64,000 bases of DNA from Streptomyces graminofaciens (GCF_030294945.1 NZ_AP018448.1:3348001-3412000), one strand, 5' to 3'. Shown: positions 40,586 through 49,697, counted from the stretch's first letter. Notes: generated by a model from the letters alone, not told the origin. Translations and numbers: made by a program.

Positions 40586-40849
40586 TCAGCGGCTGTTTCC
40601 CCTGTCGACCTGCGCGCGCGTGTACCGGCGTCCGCGCTCGTAAGCGAGCAACTGGCCCGCAGGATCCAGAACGACCTGGTAGCTGGCCATCACGCTGCTC
40701 GTCTCAGGGATGCGCTCCAGCTCCACGACCTCGACCTCGGCCTCCCAGCCCTGCTCGGTCGGCCGCAGGGCGGAAACAGACTCGGGCGCCCGTCCCAGCA
40801 GCTCGGTGAGCTGCTGGGCGGCACTACGCATGGCTTCGGACGCGCTCAC
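40586..40849 (-). CDS. gvpO: Gas vesicle protein GvpO
   Basis: 87 residues from the GTG at 40849 (GAGGAGCGG just before it). GvpO core: AMRSAAQQLTELLGRAPESVSALRPTEQGWEAEVEVVELERIP, then VMASYQVVLDPAGQLLAYERGRRYTRAQVDRG. The open frame and G/C-rich third positions go on upstream for another 22 codons (NDHEPKKTRSSSGQASAEER) to an ATC at 40915, which has GAAGG at the right distance. The real product may therefore be longer. GvpO is required for vesicle formation in halophiles; it is first in this cluster. Confidence 0.87.
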   Translation of the reverse strand: MSASEAMRSAAQQLTELLGRAPESVSALRPTEQGWEAEVEVVELERIPETSSVMASYQVVLDPAGQLLAYERGRRYTRAQVDRGNSR

Positions 40850-41151
40850 CCGCTCCTCGGCGGACGCCTGCCCCGACGAGGAGCGCGTCTTCTTGGGCTC
40901 ATGGTCGTTCGTGATGTTTCACCTTCTCACTAATTGTCCAGTATTGACCTCCCCCACCGCACATGCCACTCGTCAGCCGCGCACCGCCCAGCCGGCAGGT
41001 CGGGGGCGTGTCATGACCTCGGACTGTCGATCAACGACGGAGCTTCACCCGGACGAACGCGGACGAACATGGACGAACGCGGTGGCGATGCCGACGGGGA
41101 TGGCCCACAGGACGCCGATTCGCCGGTGGGAAATCAGTCGGCGAAAAAGCA
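40850..41151. promoter_or_regulatory. Upstream region of the gas vesicle cluster
   Basis: About 300 bp between the 3' end of the Lrp gene and gvpO, both leftward. Bases 40850-40915 may be the gvpO N-terminus. GGACGAACGC occurs three times in tandem at 41051-41080. The stretch 40920-40950 is AT-rich (ACTAATTGTCCAGTATTGAC) and is the likeliest promoter location. Confidence 0.4.
41051..41080. repeat. Three 10-bp tandem repeats upstream of gvpO
   Basis: GGACGAACGC (41051-41060), GGACGAACAT (41061-41070), GGACGAACGC (41071-41080). Ten-base periodicity places each copy on the same face of the helix. They are about 200 bp upstream of the gvpO start, between the Lrp gene and the gas vesicle operon. 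Confidence 0.75.
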
Positions 41152-41604
41152 CTACTCAGGCAATGGGCGGTCATTGACGACTTGCTTCATGACCAGGGTG
41201 GATGTGAGGCGCTGAACGCCCGGCAAGGTGGCCAGCCGCTGGTCGTAGAGCTGCTGGAAGACGGTCAGGTCGGCGGCGACCACACGGAGGAGGTAGTCGG
41301 GCTCACCGAACAGGCGCTGCGCCTGCACCACGTGCGGGACCTCGGTCACGGCCTGCTCGAACGCGGTGACGGTGTCCCGGTCCTCCCAGCTCAGGGTGGC
41401 GAACACCAACGCCTCGAAGTCCAGGCCGACGGCAGCCGGGTCCACGATCGCGCGATACCCGCGGATCGCGCCCGCACGTTCGAGGTCGCGCAGACGCCGG
41501 TGACACGGCGAGACGCTCAGCTTCACCCGGGCGGCCAGTTCGGTGACCGTCAGGCGGCCGTCCAACGCCAGCTCGGTGAGAATCTTCCGGTCCAGGTCGT
41601 CCAT
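41152..41604 (-). CDS. Lrp/AsnC family transcriptional regulator
   Basis: 150 residues. The winged HTH is at residues 1-50 (MDDLDRKILTELALDGRLTV, ELAARVKLSVSPCHRRLRDLERAG) and the RAM domain follows (ALVFATLSWEDRDTVTAFEQAV, LFGEPDYLLRVVAADLTVFQQLYDQRL). The SVSPCHRRL recognition helix is typical of the branched-chain or amino-acid efflux regulators of actinobacteria. A palindrome at 41625-41642 lies just before the start codon, suggesting autoregulation. The regulated gene is not visible. Confidence 0.87.
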   Translation of the reverse strand: MDDLDRKILTELALDGRLTVTELAARVKLSVSPCHRRLRDLERAGAIRGYRAIVDPAAVGLDFEALVFATLSWEDRDTVTAFEQAVTEVPHVVQAQRLFGEPDYLLRVVAADLTVFQQLYDQRLATLPGVQRLTSTLVMKQVVNDRPLPE

Positions 41605-41624
41605 GGAGAAGATTGTTCCCGCGA

Positions 41625-41642
41625 ATTACCCGAACGGGAAAT
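41625..41642. promoter_or_regulatory. Palindrome before the Lrp gene
   Basis: ATTACCCG-AA-CGGGAAAT: 8+8 palindrome with one mismatch, 20 bp upstream of the start codon at 41604, in an AT-richer stretch. A likely autoregulatory operator. Confidence 0.45.
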
Positions 41643-41733
41643 TTCCGGGAGCATCTTCGCGCGGAAACCTCGTACTCTTCCCTGCCGAGCTGAACGCCGG
41701 AAAGAAACGCTTCCGCAGCAGCGGAACGGCCGG

Positions 41734-42330
41734 TCAGCCCTTCTTGCTCACCGCCGCGTCGAGGAGGGGGCCGAGCTCCCGGGCCACGGTCGTCAGCGGG
41801 CTTGTGTCCCGCTCGGCCCGGGCCATGAGGATCGCCCCCTCCAGGGCGCTGATCATGAGCGTGGCGAGCGCACCGGCTCGCTGCTCGGGCACGCCCATGT
41901 CCGCGAGGGCCCGCGTCACCGGCCCGGTCCAGGTGGTGAACGCCGCTGCCGCCGCCTCGCGCGTGGACGCGGAGGACTCCGCGCAGTCCACCGTGGCGGC
42001 GGCCACGGGGCAGCCGCCCGCGAAGCCGGCCGCCTCGTACTCGTCGGTCCACTGCCGCACCATTTCGCCGAACAGCCCGCTGGGCGTCGGCTCGGGCAGC
42101 GCGGCGAGGAAGCGGGCGACCCGGTTGCCCGCGTACCGGCCGGCCCAGGCCACCGCCTCGTTGACGAGCTGTTCCTTGCCGCCCGGGAAGTAGTGCTGGA
42201 GCGAGCCACGAGGGGCGCCCGCATGGGCGGCGACCTCGCGCATACCGGTCGAGGCGACCCCGTCGCGCCGGATGAGCTGGGCCGCGCTGAAAACCATCCG
42301 CTCTCGCGGCCCCCGTTCGACCACCGCCAT
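41734..42330 (-). CDS. TetR/AcrR family transcriptional regulator (LmrA/YxaF-like)
   Basis: 198 residues. The N-terminal HTH is [52 protein letters not shown], with the [12 protein letters not shown] helix typical of LmrA/YxaF repressors; the ligand domain follows and includes a [13 protein letters not shown] stretch with two cysteines. It is divergent from an NAD-binding dehydrogenase gene; the 150-bp gap holds two perfect copies of a palindromic operator. Repression of the dehydrogenase and itself is the likely role. Confidence 0.88.
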   Translation of the reverse strand: MAVVERGPRERMVFSAAQLIRRDGVASTGMREVAAHAGAPRGSLQHYFPGGKEQLVNEAVAWAGRYAGNRVARFLAALPEPTPSGLFGEMVRQWTDEYEAAGFAGGCPVAAATVDCAESSASTREAAAAAFTTWTGPVTRALADMGVPEQRAGALATLMISALEGAILMARAERDTSPLTTVARELGPLLDAAVSKKG

Positions 42331-42373
42331 CTACGACCTCCACCACCCCGTCGCGAGTGCTCCGCCCCTCACC

Positions 42374-42418
42374 CTATGACAGCGGTCATAGGGCCGACTA
42401 CCATGACCGCTGTCATAG
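42374..42418. promoter_or_regulatory. Double TetR operator TATGAC-N4-GTCATA
   Basis: CTATGACAGCGGTCAT (42374-42389) and ATGACCGCTGTCATAG (42403-42418) form a perfect 16-bp inverted repeat, 13 bp apart; each arm is itself near-palindromic (TATGAC-N4-GTCATA). Centred between the divergent TetR (start 42330) and dehydrogenase (start 42480) genes. Confidence 0.8.
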
Positions 42419-42479
42419 TCGATGGCGAGAGCGACCGCGAGGGCTCGGCCACCTCGGGAGCCGGGAAAGGCAGGGCATC

Positions 42480-43400
42480 GTGTACGTCGGTTTCGTCGGT
42501 CTGGGGGTCATGGGACAGCCCATGGCCCTCAACCTCGCCCGCGCCGGGACACCCCTCGTCGTCTGGAACCGCACACCCGACGGCTGCGAGCCCCTGCGCG
42601 CCGCCGGAGCCGAGGTCGCGGCGAGTCCCGCCGTGGTCTTCGACCGGGCCGAGACCGTGATCCTCATGCTGGCCCACGAGGAGGCCATGGACGCGGTACT
42701 GGGACGCGGCACCCCGGATTTCGCCGAACGCGTCGCCGGACACACCGTCGTCCACATGGGCACGACCTCGGCCGAGTACTCGGGCGGCCTGGAGTACGAC
42801 ATCCGGGCGGCGGGCGGGAGTTACGTCGAGGCCCCCGTCTCCGGTTCCCGCGTCCCGGCCGAGCAGGGCGCCCTGGTGGGGATGCTGGCCGGTGACGAGG
42901 ATGCCGTGGCGGCCGTACGGCCCCTGCTCGCCCCCATGTGCCGGGAGACGTTCGCCTGTGGTGCGGTGCCGGGCGCGCTGCTGATGAAGTTCTCGGTGAA
43001 CCTGTTCCTGATCACGCTGGTGACCGGGCTGACCGAGGCGTTCCACTTCGCCGACCGGCACGGGCTCGACCAGCGTCTGCTCCGGGACGTCCTGGACGCG
43101 GGCCCGATGGCCAGCGCCGTCTCCCGCGTGAAGGCACCCAAGCTGCTGGCCCGCGACTTCGCCGTGCAGGCGGCCGCCGCGGACGTACTGAAGAACAACC
43201 GCCTGATCGCGGAGGCCGCCCGCAAGGCGGACCTGGCCTCCCCGCTCCTCGACATCTGCCACACCCTCTACGGCGAGACCGTCGAACAGGGCCACGGCGG
43301 CGAGGACATGGTGGCCGTGCTGCACGCCCTGGAAACCCGGACCGACGCCACTCCCGTACACCGTGGACGTACCGCCTGGCCCCTGACGCATGAGACATGA
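42480..43400 (+). CDS. NAD(P)-dependent beta-hydroxyacid dehydrogenase (3-hydroxyisobutyrate dehydrogenase-like)
   Basis: 306 residues from the GTG at 42480 (AAAGGCAGGG upstream); the frame is open further 5' but has no sensible start. Rossmann fingerprint [19 protein letters not shown], substrate-binding block [16 protein letters not shown], and the catalytic lysine in [13 protein letters not shown]. These enzymes oxidise 3-hydroxyisobutyrate, tartronate semialdehyde or relatives, or reduce imines. The divergent TetR and the double operator at 42374 indicate inducible expression. Confidence 0.87.
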   Translation: MYVGFVGLGVMGQPMALNLARAGTPLVVWNRTPDGCEPLRAAGAEVAASPAVVFDRAETVILMLAHEEAMDAVLGRGTPDFAERVAGHTVVHMGTTSAEYSGGLEYDIRAAGGSYVEAPVSGSRVPAEQGALVGMLAGDEDAVAAVRPLLAPMCRETFACGAVPGALLMKFSVNLFLITLVTGLTEAFHFADRHGLDQRLLRDVLDAGPMASAVSRVKAPKLLARDFAVQAAAADVLKNNRLIAEAARKADLASPLLDICHTLYGETVEQGHGGEDMVAVLHALETRTDATPVHRGRTAWPLTHET

Positions 43401-43656
43401 AGCCGGCCACCCGCCGTCCGCCAGCCCCGCGCCGGTCCGATCAGCTCCGTGGACGCGGCTTCACCTGACCTCGCGCTCGCGGTCCGTCAGGGCCTTGAGG
43501 ACATCGGGGAGGGCGAAGAAGCCGTCGGTGTCCGAGGGACCCCGGCCCACAGCGATGCCATGAGCCGGCGCCGTCGGAAGGCGGTTCGGCCCATCCGACA
43601 GAGGAAGGCAGCCACGAGAATCGGACTGGCTGTCTCGGCCCTGGGTCAGCCCAGTG

Positions 43657-44382
43657 CTAAGCCGCGCGCCCCGCCACGAACCACCTCGACGGCAGCTCGA
43701 TCCGGGCGCCCTCGGGTGTGTACTCGGTGGTGACCAGCGGCAGCTCGCCGTCGGCGATGAGCGTGAGCCCGGCGGCGCGGAGGTACTCCGGGATCGCGGC
43801 GTCGGAGACCTCGCCGGGGGCGATGCCGTGGCGGAAGATCGGCGCGAGCTTGGCCGGCGGGCCCGCGGGGCTCTGCGCCAGACCCATGAGGACGGGCTTG
43901 GCGGTCTCGGCGAGCTCGACGAGGCAGACACGGCCGCGCTCGCCGACCAGCGTGGCGATGTTGTCGACGAGTCGCTGTCGGTCGTCGGGCTCGCACTGGT
44001 GGAGGACGCCCCGCACATAGACGTTCAGGTCGCCGAGTTCCGTGTGCAGGGTCTTGGCCTCGGTCTTCTCCGCAGCGTCGACCTGCCGGTAGGCGGCCCT
44101 GCCCTTGGGGTCGGCGCGGCGGGCGTGGTCCAGGGCCGCCACCGACAGGTCCGCGCCGATCACCCGGTCGAAGCGGTCGGCCAGGAAGCGGGTCTGGGTG
44201 CCGTTGCCGCAGCCGAGGTCCATGAAGGGCAGGCCGGGGTTGACCAGATGCGGCTCGAACAGAGCGAGGTGGACCGCGGCGGTCTGTGCGGGGGCCGCGT
44301 CCCAGAAGACGGCGCCCGGTTCACCGGAGGCCTCGCTCCAGAAGCCCTCCCAGGCCTGCCTGTACCGACTCGTCACGCTCAT
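43657..44382 (-). CDS. Class I SAM-dependent methyltransferase
   Basis: 241 residues from the ATG at 44382 (GGGAG upstream). Motif I is LPFMDLGCGNGTQTRFLADRF, followed by VIGADLSVAALDHARR, and NVYVRGVLHQCEPDDRQRLVDNIATLVGERGRVCLVEL. The N-terminal YRQAWEGFWSEASGEPGAVFWDA is typical of a small group of actinobacterial methyltransferases. The substrate is not known. It has no close operon partner; the 256 bp on its 3' side and 232 bp on its 5' side hold no supportable gene. Confidence 0.83.
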   Translation of the reverse strand: MSVTSRYRQAWEGFWSEASGEPGAVFWDAAPAQTAAVHLALFEPHLVNPGLPFMDLGCGNGTQTRFLADRFDRVIGADLSVAALDHARRADPKGRAAYRQVDAAEKTEAKTLHTELGDLNVYVRGVLHQCEPDDRQRLVDNIATLVGERGRVCLVELAETAKPVLMGLAQSPAGPPAKLAPIFRHGIAPGEVSDAAIPEYLRAAGLTLIADGELPLVTTEYTPEGARIELPSRWFVAGRAA

Positions 44383-44614
44383 GCCCGACTCCCGGAGTGC
44401 GATGGACGGCCCGCCGGTGCCGACGGGGCAAAACAGCGGCCGCCGGTCGAACGGCCGGACAGCGGCCCGCGCTGTGCGACCGGCCCAGATCGGTCTACCG
44501 CGCCCGGCACGCACCCACAAGCACAGCGCGCGATCCTTCACGCCTCGTACGCGACGCCTACGCCGTCCCTCGCCCCCGGTGCCCCGGAGCACACACCTCT
44601 CGCAGCACGCCGTT

Positions 44615-47116
44615 TCAGCGGCGGCGGCGCTGCAGAGTCAGCTCGAACCACACGGTCTTGCCCGCGCCCGTCCGGCTGGCACCCCACTCGCGCGCGAGGG
44701 TGCTCACCACGCGCAGCCCGCGCCCGAACTCGTCGGTGGGGCCCGTGCTGAGCAGCGACGGCAGGGTGTGATCGTCGTCGTCGACCTCGCACAGCAGCGT
44801 GTCGCCCCGCACCAGCCTGAGCTCGATCCGGCGGCTGTGCGTGTGCCGTACGGCGTTGGTGACCAGCTCGCCCACCAGCAGTTCGGTGGTGTCCGCGAGG
44901 GAGCCCAGCCCCCAGGAGTGCACCTGTTCGCGGACGGCGGCACGGGCCCGCGCGACCTCCGCGCAGTCGAGGGCGAGCCGCCACTCGGCGACGTCCTCCG
45001 GCTCGATGCCGTTGAGCCGCGCCATCAGCAGGGCCACGTCGTCCTTGCGGCCGCCGCGTGTGTTGAGGGCGCGGATGATCGTGTCGCAGGCGTCGTCCAT
45101 GGAGGCGGCCGGGTGCGCGGCGGACTCGCAGAGCGTCGCGAGGCCCACACCGATGTCCTCGCCGCGCACCTCCACCAGGCCGTCGGTGCACATCACCAGC
45201 CGGTCGCCGGGCTCCACGCGCACGCGTACCGCCTCGAACGGCACCCCGCCGACGCCGATGGGCGCGCCCGTGGGCAGGTCGAGCAGTTCGCTGCGGCCGT
45301 CCAGCGCGCGGACCAGCACGGGTGGGATGTGACCGGCGTTGGCGATGTGCAGTTCGCCGACGATGGGGTCGTAGACGGCGTAGAGACAGGTCGCCAGATA
45401 GTGATCGCCGAGGCGCTGGGCGAGGTCGTCGAGGTTGCGCAGGAGCTGCGCGGGTGGCAGGTCGAGGGCGGCCATGGTCTGGACGGCCGTGCGCAACTGA
45501 CCCATCATCGCGGCCGAGTTGAGGCCGTGCCCCATGACATCGCCGACGACGAGGGCGGTGCGGGCGCCGGGCAGTTTCACCGAGTCGAACCAGTCGCCGC
45601 CGACGCGTCCGAGGAGGGTGCCCGGCAGATAGCGGGTGGCGATGTCGCAGCCCGGCCGGTGGGCCTCGATCTGCGGGAGCATGCTGTCCTGGAGCGTCTC
45701 GGCGACGTTCTCCTGGTAGGTGTACATGCGGGCGTTGTCGAGGACGAGGCCCGCGCGGGCGGCGAGTTCGGCGCCCGTGACGCGGTCCATGTCGTCGAAG
45801 ACCTCGCGCTCGGGGTGGCGCAGCAGGATCATGAAGCCGAGCACGACATTGCGGGCCTTCAACGGCACGACCAGCATGGACCGGTGGGTGATCAGCGGCC
45901 GGATGTCGCGCTTCTCGAACTGCGCGGCGATCGCGTGCCCCATCTGCTCGCTGATGCGCGGCACGAGGACGGGCTCGCCGGTGGTCATGCACTGGAAGAA
46001 CGGGGTGTGCGCCGGGAACGGCATGGCCTCGCCGACCGGTACGACGTCGTCCCAGCGGCCCGGCTCGTCCGTGTGCTCGACGGCCACGCGGTGCCACATG
46101 GTGGTCGTGTCGGGCACCCCGTCGGGGAACCCCTCACCGGCGACGACCTGTTCGCGCAGATAGGTGCCCGCGACGTCCGTGAAGCGGGGGACGACCGCCT
46201 TGCTGACCTCGATGATCGTGCGGGACAGGTCGAGGGAGGTGCCGATGCGTCCGCTGACCTCGTTGAGGAACTCCAGGCGCTCGCGCACGGCCGCGTACTC
46301 GAGGTCCTCGCCCTCGTCCTTCAGCTCCTCCGGGACCGGCAGCCCCTGAGCGACGGCGCGCGCGGCCCGCTCGCGGCGCGCCCGCCGCTCGGCGCGCCGG
46401 GGCACGCCCCAGTCGGGGGTGACGGGCACCCGGTCGTGCTGGCTGAACTCCAGTACCGGATAGCCCAGTTCGAGGACCTGGGCGACGATACGGGCGCCCT
46501 CGCCGACGCTCATGCTGGGCAGGATCTCGGGGAGCCCGTGGGCGAGTTCCTCGGCGCCGGGGAAGTCGGTGTGCAGGGCGAAGCCGGGTGCGATGCGCTC
46601 GACGGCGACCTCGTCGTCCCCCTGGCGCAGCGCCTCCGCGTCGGCGGCCAGCACCAGCAGGCGCCCGCTGCCGGGGCCGACCAGGGGGTACGCCCACCAC
46701 AGCACGTCGACGCGGTCCCTCCCCCACCCTGCGGGCGGGGGGACCCCCATCCCGCTTCGCTCGGGCACCGTGAGCCGGGCCCGCCCCGCGGCCGGGTAGG
46801 ACAGCTGTCCGTCGAGGGAGGTTTCCAGGTCGTGGCCGACTTCGTCGTACGGGCTGTACGCCCCGTAGGGCGGGGTGTGGTGCTCCTCCTCGTCGGGGAG
46901 GGCGCCGGAGACGGGCAGCAGGTCCAGGGCGGGGCGGCCCACCGCGGCCTCCTTGTCGGCGCCGAAGAGCCGCCGGGCGCCGGTGCTCCAGTGGGACACG
47001 AGGCCGGAGCGGTCGACGACGACCACGGCCAGAGGGATGCGGCCGACGGCGTGCTCCGCCGTGCCGTCACCGGCTCCATGGCCGGTGTTCGCGCCCGTGT
47101 CGGTGCCACGGTCCAT
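44615..47116 (-). CDS. PAS-GAF-SpoIIE (PP2C) phosphatase with C-terminal HATPase domain
   Basis: 833 residues from the ATG at 47116 (GGGAGAAAGGG upstream). A PAS domain (about 20-110: GRIPLAVVVVDRSGLVSHWSTGARRLFG), a poorly defined middle, a GAF domain (about 275-430: LEFLNEVSGRIGTSLDLSRTIIEVSKAVVPRF), a SpoIIE-type PP2C domain (about 450-670: GGDWFDSVKLPGARTALVVGDVMGHG, LDLPPAQLLRNLDDLAQ, MCTDGLVEVRGEDI) and an anti-sigma-type HATPase (LLVGELVTNAVRHTHS). This build controls anti-anti-sigma phosphorylation in stress and development pathways. It ends 187 bp from the divergently oriented? MFS gene region, which runs in the same - direction. Confidence 0.88.
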   Translation of the reverse strand: MDRGTDTGANTGHGAGDGTAEHAVGRIPLAVVVVDRSGLVSHWSTGARRLFGADKEAAVGRPALDLLPVSGALPDEEEHHTPPYGAYSPYDEVGHDLETSLDGQLSYPAAGRARLTVPERSGMGVPPPAGWGRDRVDVLWWAYPLVGPGSGRLLVLAADAEALRQGDDEVAVERIAPGFALHTDFPGAEELAHGLPEILPSMSVGEGARIVAQVLELGYPVLEFSQHDRVPVTPDWGVPRRAERRARRERAARAVAQGLPVPEELKDEGEDLEYAAVRERLEFLNEVSGRIGTSLDLSRTIIEVSKAVVPRFTDVAGTYLREQVVAGEGFPDGVPDTTTMWHRVAVEHTDEPGRWDDVVPVGEAMPFPAHTPFFQCMTTGEPVLVPRISEQMGHAIAAQFEKRDIRPLITHRSMLVVPLKARNVVLGFMILLRHPEREVFDDMDRVTGAELAARAGLVLDNARMYTYQENVAETLQDSMLPQIEAHRPGCDIATRYLPGTLLGRVGGDWFDSVKLPGARTALVVGDVMGHGLNSAAMMGQLRTAVQTMAALDLPPAQLLRNLDDLAQRLGDHYLATCLYAVYDPIVGELHIANAGHIPPVLVRALDGRSELLDLPTGAPIGVGGVPFEAVRVRVEPGDRLVMCTDGLVEVRGEDIGVGLATLCESAAHPAASMDDACDTIIRALNTRGGRKDDVALLMARLNGIEPEDVAEWRLALDCAEVARARAAVREQVHSWGLGSLADTTELLVGELVTNAVRHTHSRRIELRLVRGDTLLCEVDDDDHTLPSLLSTGPTDEFGRGLRVVSTLAREWGASRTGAGKTVWFELTLQRRRR

Positions 47117-47303
47117 GGCCAAGGCCCTTTCTCCCCACGGCTCCGCAAGATCTGCGCCGCCCCCACTACCGTACGGCGGCGTAGCTTCGCGATGTGTGCC
47201 AACACGCGAATTGCCCAGGGGGAGCCTCCGGCGCACCGTCCACCGCATGGGCGGCGCACAACCGACCCGCACGCCCCCCGGTCCCGCCCGCCTGCCCGCG
47301 AGA

Positions 47304-49697
47304 TCAGTCCGCGTGCCCCAGTTGCAGATCCCGTTCCGTCCTACCACCGCCGGCGATCTGGAGCACCGTCGCGACGGGCGGATATCCGGTGGCGATCACC
47401 GTGTACTCGCCGGAGGAGAGGTCGACGAACCGGAAGGTCCCGTCGATACCGGTGGTGAGCGTGTCGACGACGTTCCCTGCGGCGTCGAGCAGCGTCACCC
47501 GGGCCTCCTCGACGGGCCTGCCGCCCCCGGCGCGGATCGTGCCGCGCAGGACGGCGCCGCCGGCGAGTTCGACGTCCTGGCGGGTCTCCCGGGCGGCCCG
47601 CACGGTGACGGGGAGGGCGGCCGGGCGGTACGAGTGCGCGCTCGCGGCGAGCGTGTACTCCCCCGCCACCAGCTCGGTGATGAGGTACTGCCCCTCCTCC
47701 CCGCTGCGCGTGGTCACGACGACCTCCCCGTGGACGTTGGTGAGCGTGACGGTCGCGTCGCGCACGGCCCTGCCGTCCGCCGTCCGTACCGTGCCGACGA
47801 GCCGTCCGGCACCGCCGAGCACGATGTCGACCTCGACCGGCCGCTCCCCGACCGTCACGCTGACCGCCTGCGGCTGGTGACCGCCGGCCGCCGCGATCAG
47901 CACGTACGCGCCCGGCCCGGGCGTCGACAGGACGTAGCGCCCGTCCTCGCCGCTGCCGCCGCGCCCGGTCTGGAGTCCGGTGGCGTCGATGAGGGTGAGC
48001 GCGGCCCGGGGCACGACGGTGCCGTCGGAGTGCCGCACGGTGCCGCAGACGGGGACACCGGGGACGTACACGCGTGCCTGCGTGACCGGAACGGAGAGCG
48101 GGGGCGGCGGCGGAGGCTCGGCGGGGGCCGGAGCGGGCGCGGGCTCTGCGGGTACCTCGTCGTGGGACACCAGGGGGTTCTCCTTGAGGAAGAGGGCGAC
48201 GAGGAGCCCTAGGACGAGCACCGGCACGAGGTACAGGAAGATCCTCGGCATGGCGTCGGCGTAGGCCTCGACGTACGCGTCGCGCAGCTGGTCGGGCAGG
48301 GCGTGGACGAGGCCCGGGGTGAGGGATTCGGGGGCGGGCAGGACACCGTCCGTGCGGGCGGGCAGGCGTTCGGCGAGCCGGTCCATGAGGAGCGTGCCGA
48401 AGGCGGCCGCCCCGACGCTGCCGCCGATCTGCCGGAAGTAGTTGTTGGCGCTGGTGGCGGTGGAGAGGTCGGCGGGGGGCACGGAGTTCTGCACGGCGAG
48501 GACGAGGACGGGCATCACCATGCCGATCCCGGCCCCGAGGACGGCCGTCCACAGGCTGTGGTGCAGCCGGGGCGTGTCGGTCTCCAGGCGGGACAGCAGC
48601 CACATGCCGACGGCGGCCAGGGCGCTGCCGAGGAGCGGGTACGACGCGTAGTGCCCGGTGCGGCTGATGAGCCGGCCGCAGACGACGGACGCGCCGACGA
48701 TGCCCGCCATCATCGGCACCATGAGCAGCCCGGACTCGGTGGCCGTGGCGCCGTTCACCATCTGCAGGAAGGTCGGCAGGTAACTGGCGGCTCCGAAGAG
48801 CGCGATGCCGACGGCGAGGCCCACGAGCCCGGTGACGACGAAGACGGAGTTCTTGAACAGCCGCAGGGGGATGAGGGGTTCGGCGGCGAACCGCTCGGCG
48901 ACGAGGAAGAGGACGGTCGCCACCACCGCTCCCGCGGCGAGGCCCAGGATGACGCGCGAGTCCCACGCGTGCTCGACGCCGCCCCAACTGGTCAGCAGGA
49001 CCAGGCAGGTGGAAGCCGCGGCGAGCAGCAGGGAGCCGAGCAGGTCGAGGCGTCCCCGTGCCGTGGGCCTGGGAAGCTGGAGCACGAGGGTGACGACGGC
49101 CAGGGCGACCAGGCCGAAGGGGACGTTGACGTAGAAGCACCACCGCCAGGAGAAGTGGTCGGTGACGTAGCCGCCGAGGAGTGGTCCGGCGACGGAGGCC
49201 AGGCCGAACGCGGCGCCGATCAGACCCATGAAGCGGCCTCGTTCGCGGGGCGGCACGATGTCGGCGATGATCGCCTGCACCCCGATCATGAGCCCGCCGG
49301 CGCCGACGCCCTGGAGAGCGCGGAAGGCGATGAGCTGGTCCATGGTCCGCGACCACCCGGCGAGGGCCGAGCCGACGACGAAGACGACGATGGCGAACTG
49401 GAAGACGCCCTTGCGTCCGTAGAGGTCGCCCAGCTTGCCGTAGACCGGCAGTCCCACGGTGGCGGTGAGCAGGTAGGCGGTGATCGCCCAGGACATCCGG
49501 TCCAGGCCGTGCAGTTCACCGACGATCTTCGGGAGCGCGGTGGCCACGATCATCTGTTCCAGCGCGGCGAGGAGCAGCACGAGCATGAGGGCGAAGAACA
49601 CCAACCGCACGCGGTGTGGTGTGAGTCGGGGCGGATCGGTCGGCGGTGGTGCGGTGGTGGCGGCCGGTTCGTCCTTCACCAGTGTGGTCGCGTCCAT
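47304..49697 (-). CDS. DHA2-type MFS transporter fused to three carboxypeptidase-regulatory-like domains
   Basis: 797 residues. Residues about 30-520 are a 14-helix DHA2 drug:H+ antiporter (LAALEQMIVATALPKIVGEL, then LGDLYGRKGVFQ, motif C-like GAAFGLASVAGPLLGGYVTDHFSWRW). After the last helix (IFLYLVPVLVLGLLVALFL) and a Pro-rich linker come three beta-sandwich repeats (about 560-640, 640-720, 720-797), each of the form V-GTVR---G--V--A-VTL-D--G--V-T--TG-DG-Y-----PG-YTL-A-, like CarboxypepD_reg or Cna-B domains. With 14 helices and an inside N-terminus, the repeats should be cytoplasmic. The substrate is not known; an inverted repeat lies upstream. Confidence 0.87.
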   Translation of the reverse strand: MDATTLVKDEPAATTAPPPTDPPRLTPHRVRLVFFALMLVLLLAALEQMIVATALPKIVGELHGLDRMSWAITAYLLTATVGLPVYGKLGDLYGRKGVFQFAIVVFVVGSALAGWSRTMDQLIAFRALQGVGAGGLMIGVQAIIADIVPPRERGRFMGLIGAAFGLASVAGPLLGGYVTDHFSWRWCFYVNVPFGLVALAVVTLVLQLPRPTARGRLDLLGSLLLAAASTCLVLLTSWGGVEHAWDSRVILGLAAGAVVATVLFLVAERFAAEPLIPLRLFKNSVFVVTGLVGLAVGIALFGAASYLPTFLQMVNGATATESGLLMVPMMAGIVGASVVCGRLISRTGHYASYPLLGSALAAVGMWLLSRLETDTPRLHHSLWTAVLGAGIGMVMPVLVLAVQNSVPPADLSTATSANNYFRQIGGSVGAAAFGTLLMDRLAERLPARTDGVLPAPESLTPGLVHALPDQLRDAYVEAYADAMPRIFLYLVPVLVLGLLVALFLKENPLVSHDEVPAEPAPAPAPAEPPPPPPLSVPVTQARVYVPGVPVCGTVRHSDGTVVPRAALTLIDATGLQTGRGGSGEDGRYVLSTPGPGAYVLIAAAGGHQPQAVSVTVGERPVEVDIVLGGAGRLVGTVRTADGRAVRDATVTLTNVHGEVVVTTRSGEEGQYLITELVAGEYTLAASAHSYRPAALPVTVRAARETRQDVELAGGAVLRGTIRAGGGRPVEEARVTLLDAAGNVVDTLTTGIDGTFRFVDLSSGEYTVIATGYPPVATVLQIAGGGRTERDLQLGHAD

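Noticed and set aside
41051..41080. CRISPR-like array
   Set aside because: Three contiguous 10-mers have no spacers and no cas genes are nearby.
43461..43570. Short - strand frame ending GIAVGRGPSDTDGFFALPDVLKALTDRE
   Set aside because: It looks like the C-terminus of a protein and has biased codons, but I cannot assign a family, a start or a ribosome binding site. It may be a gene remnant.
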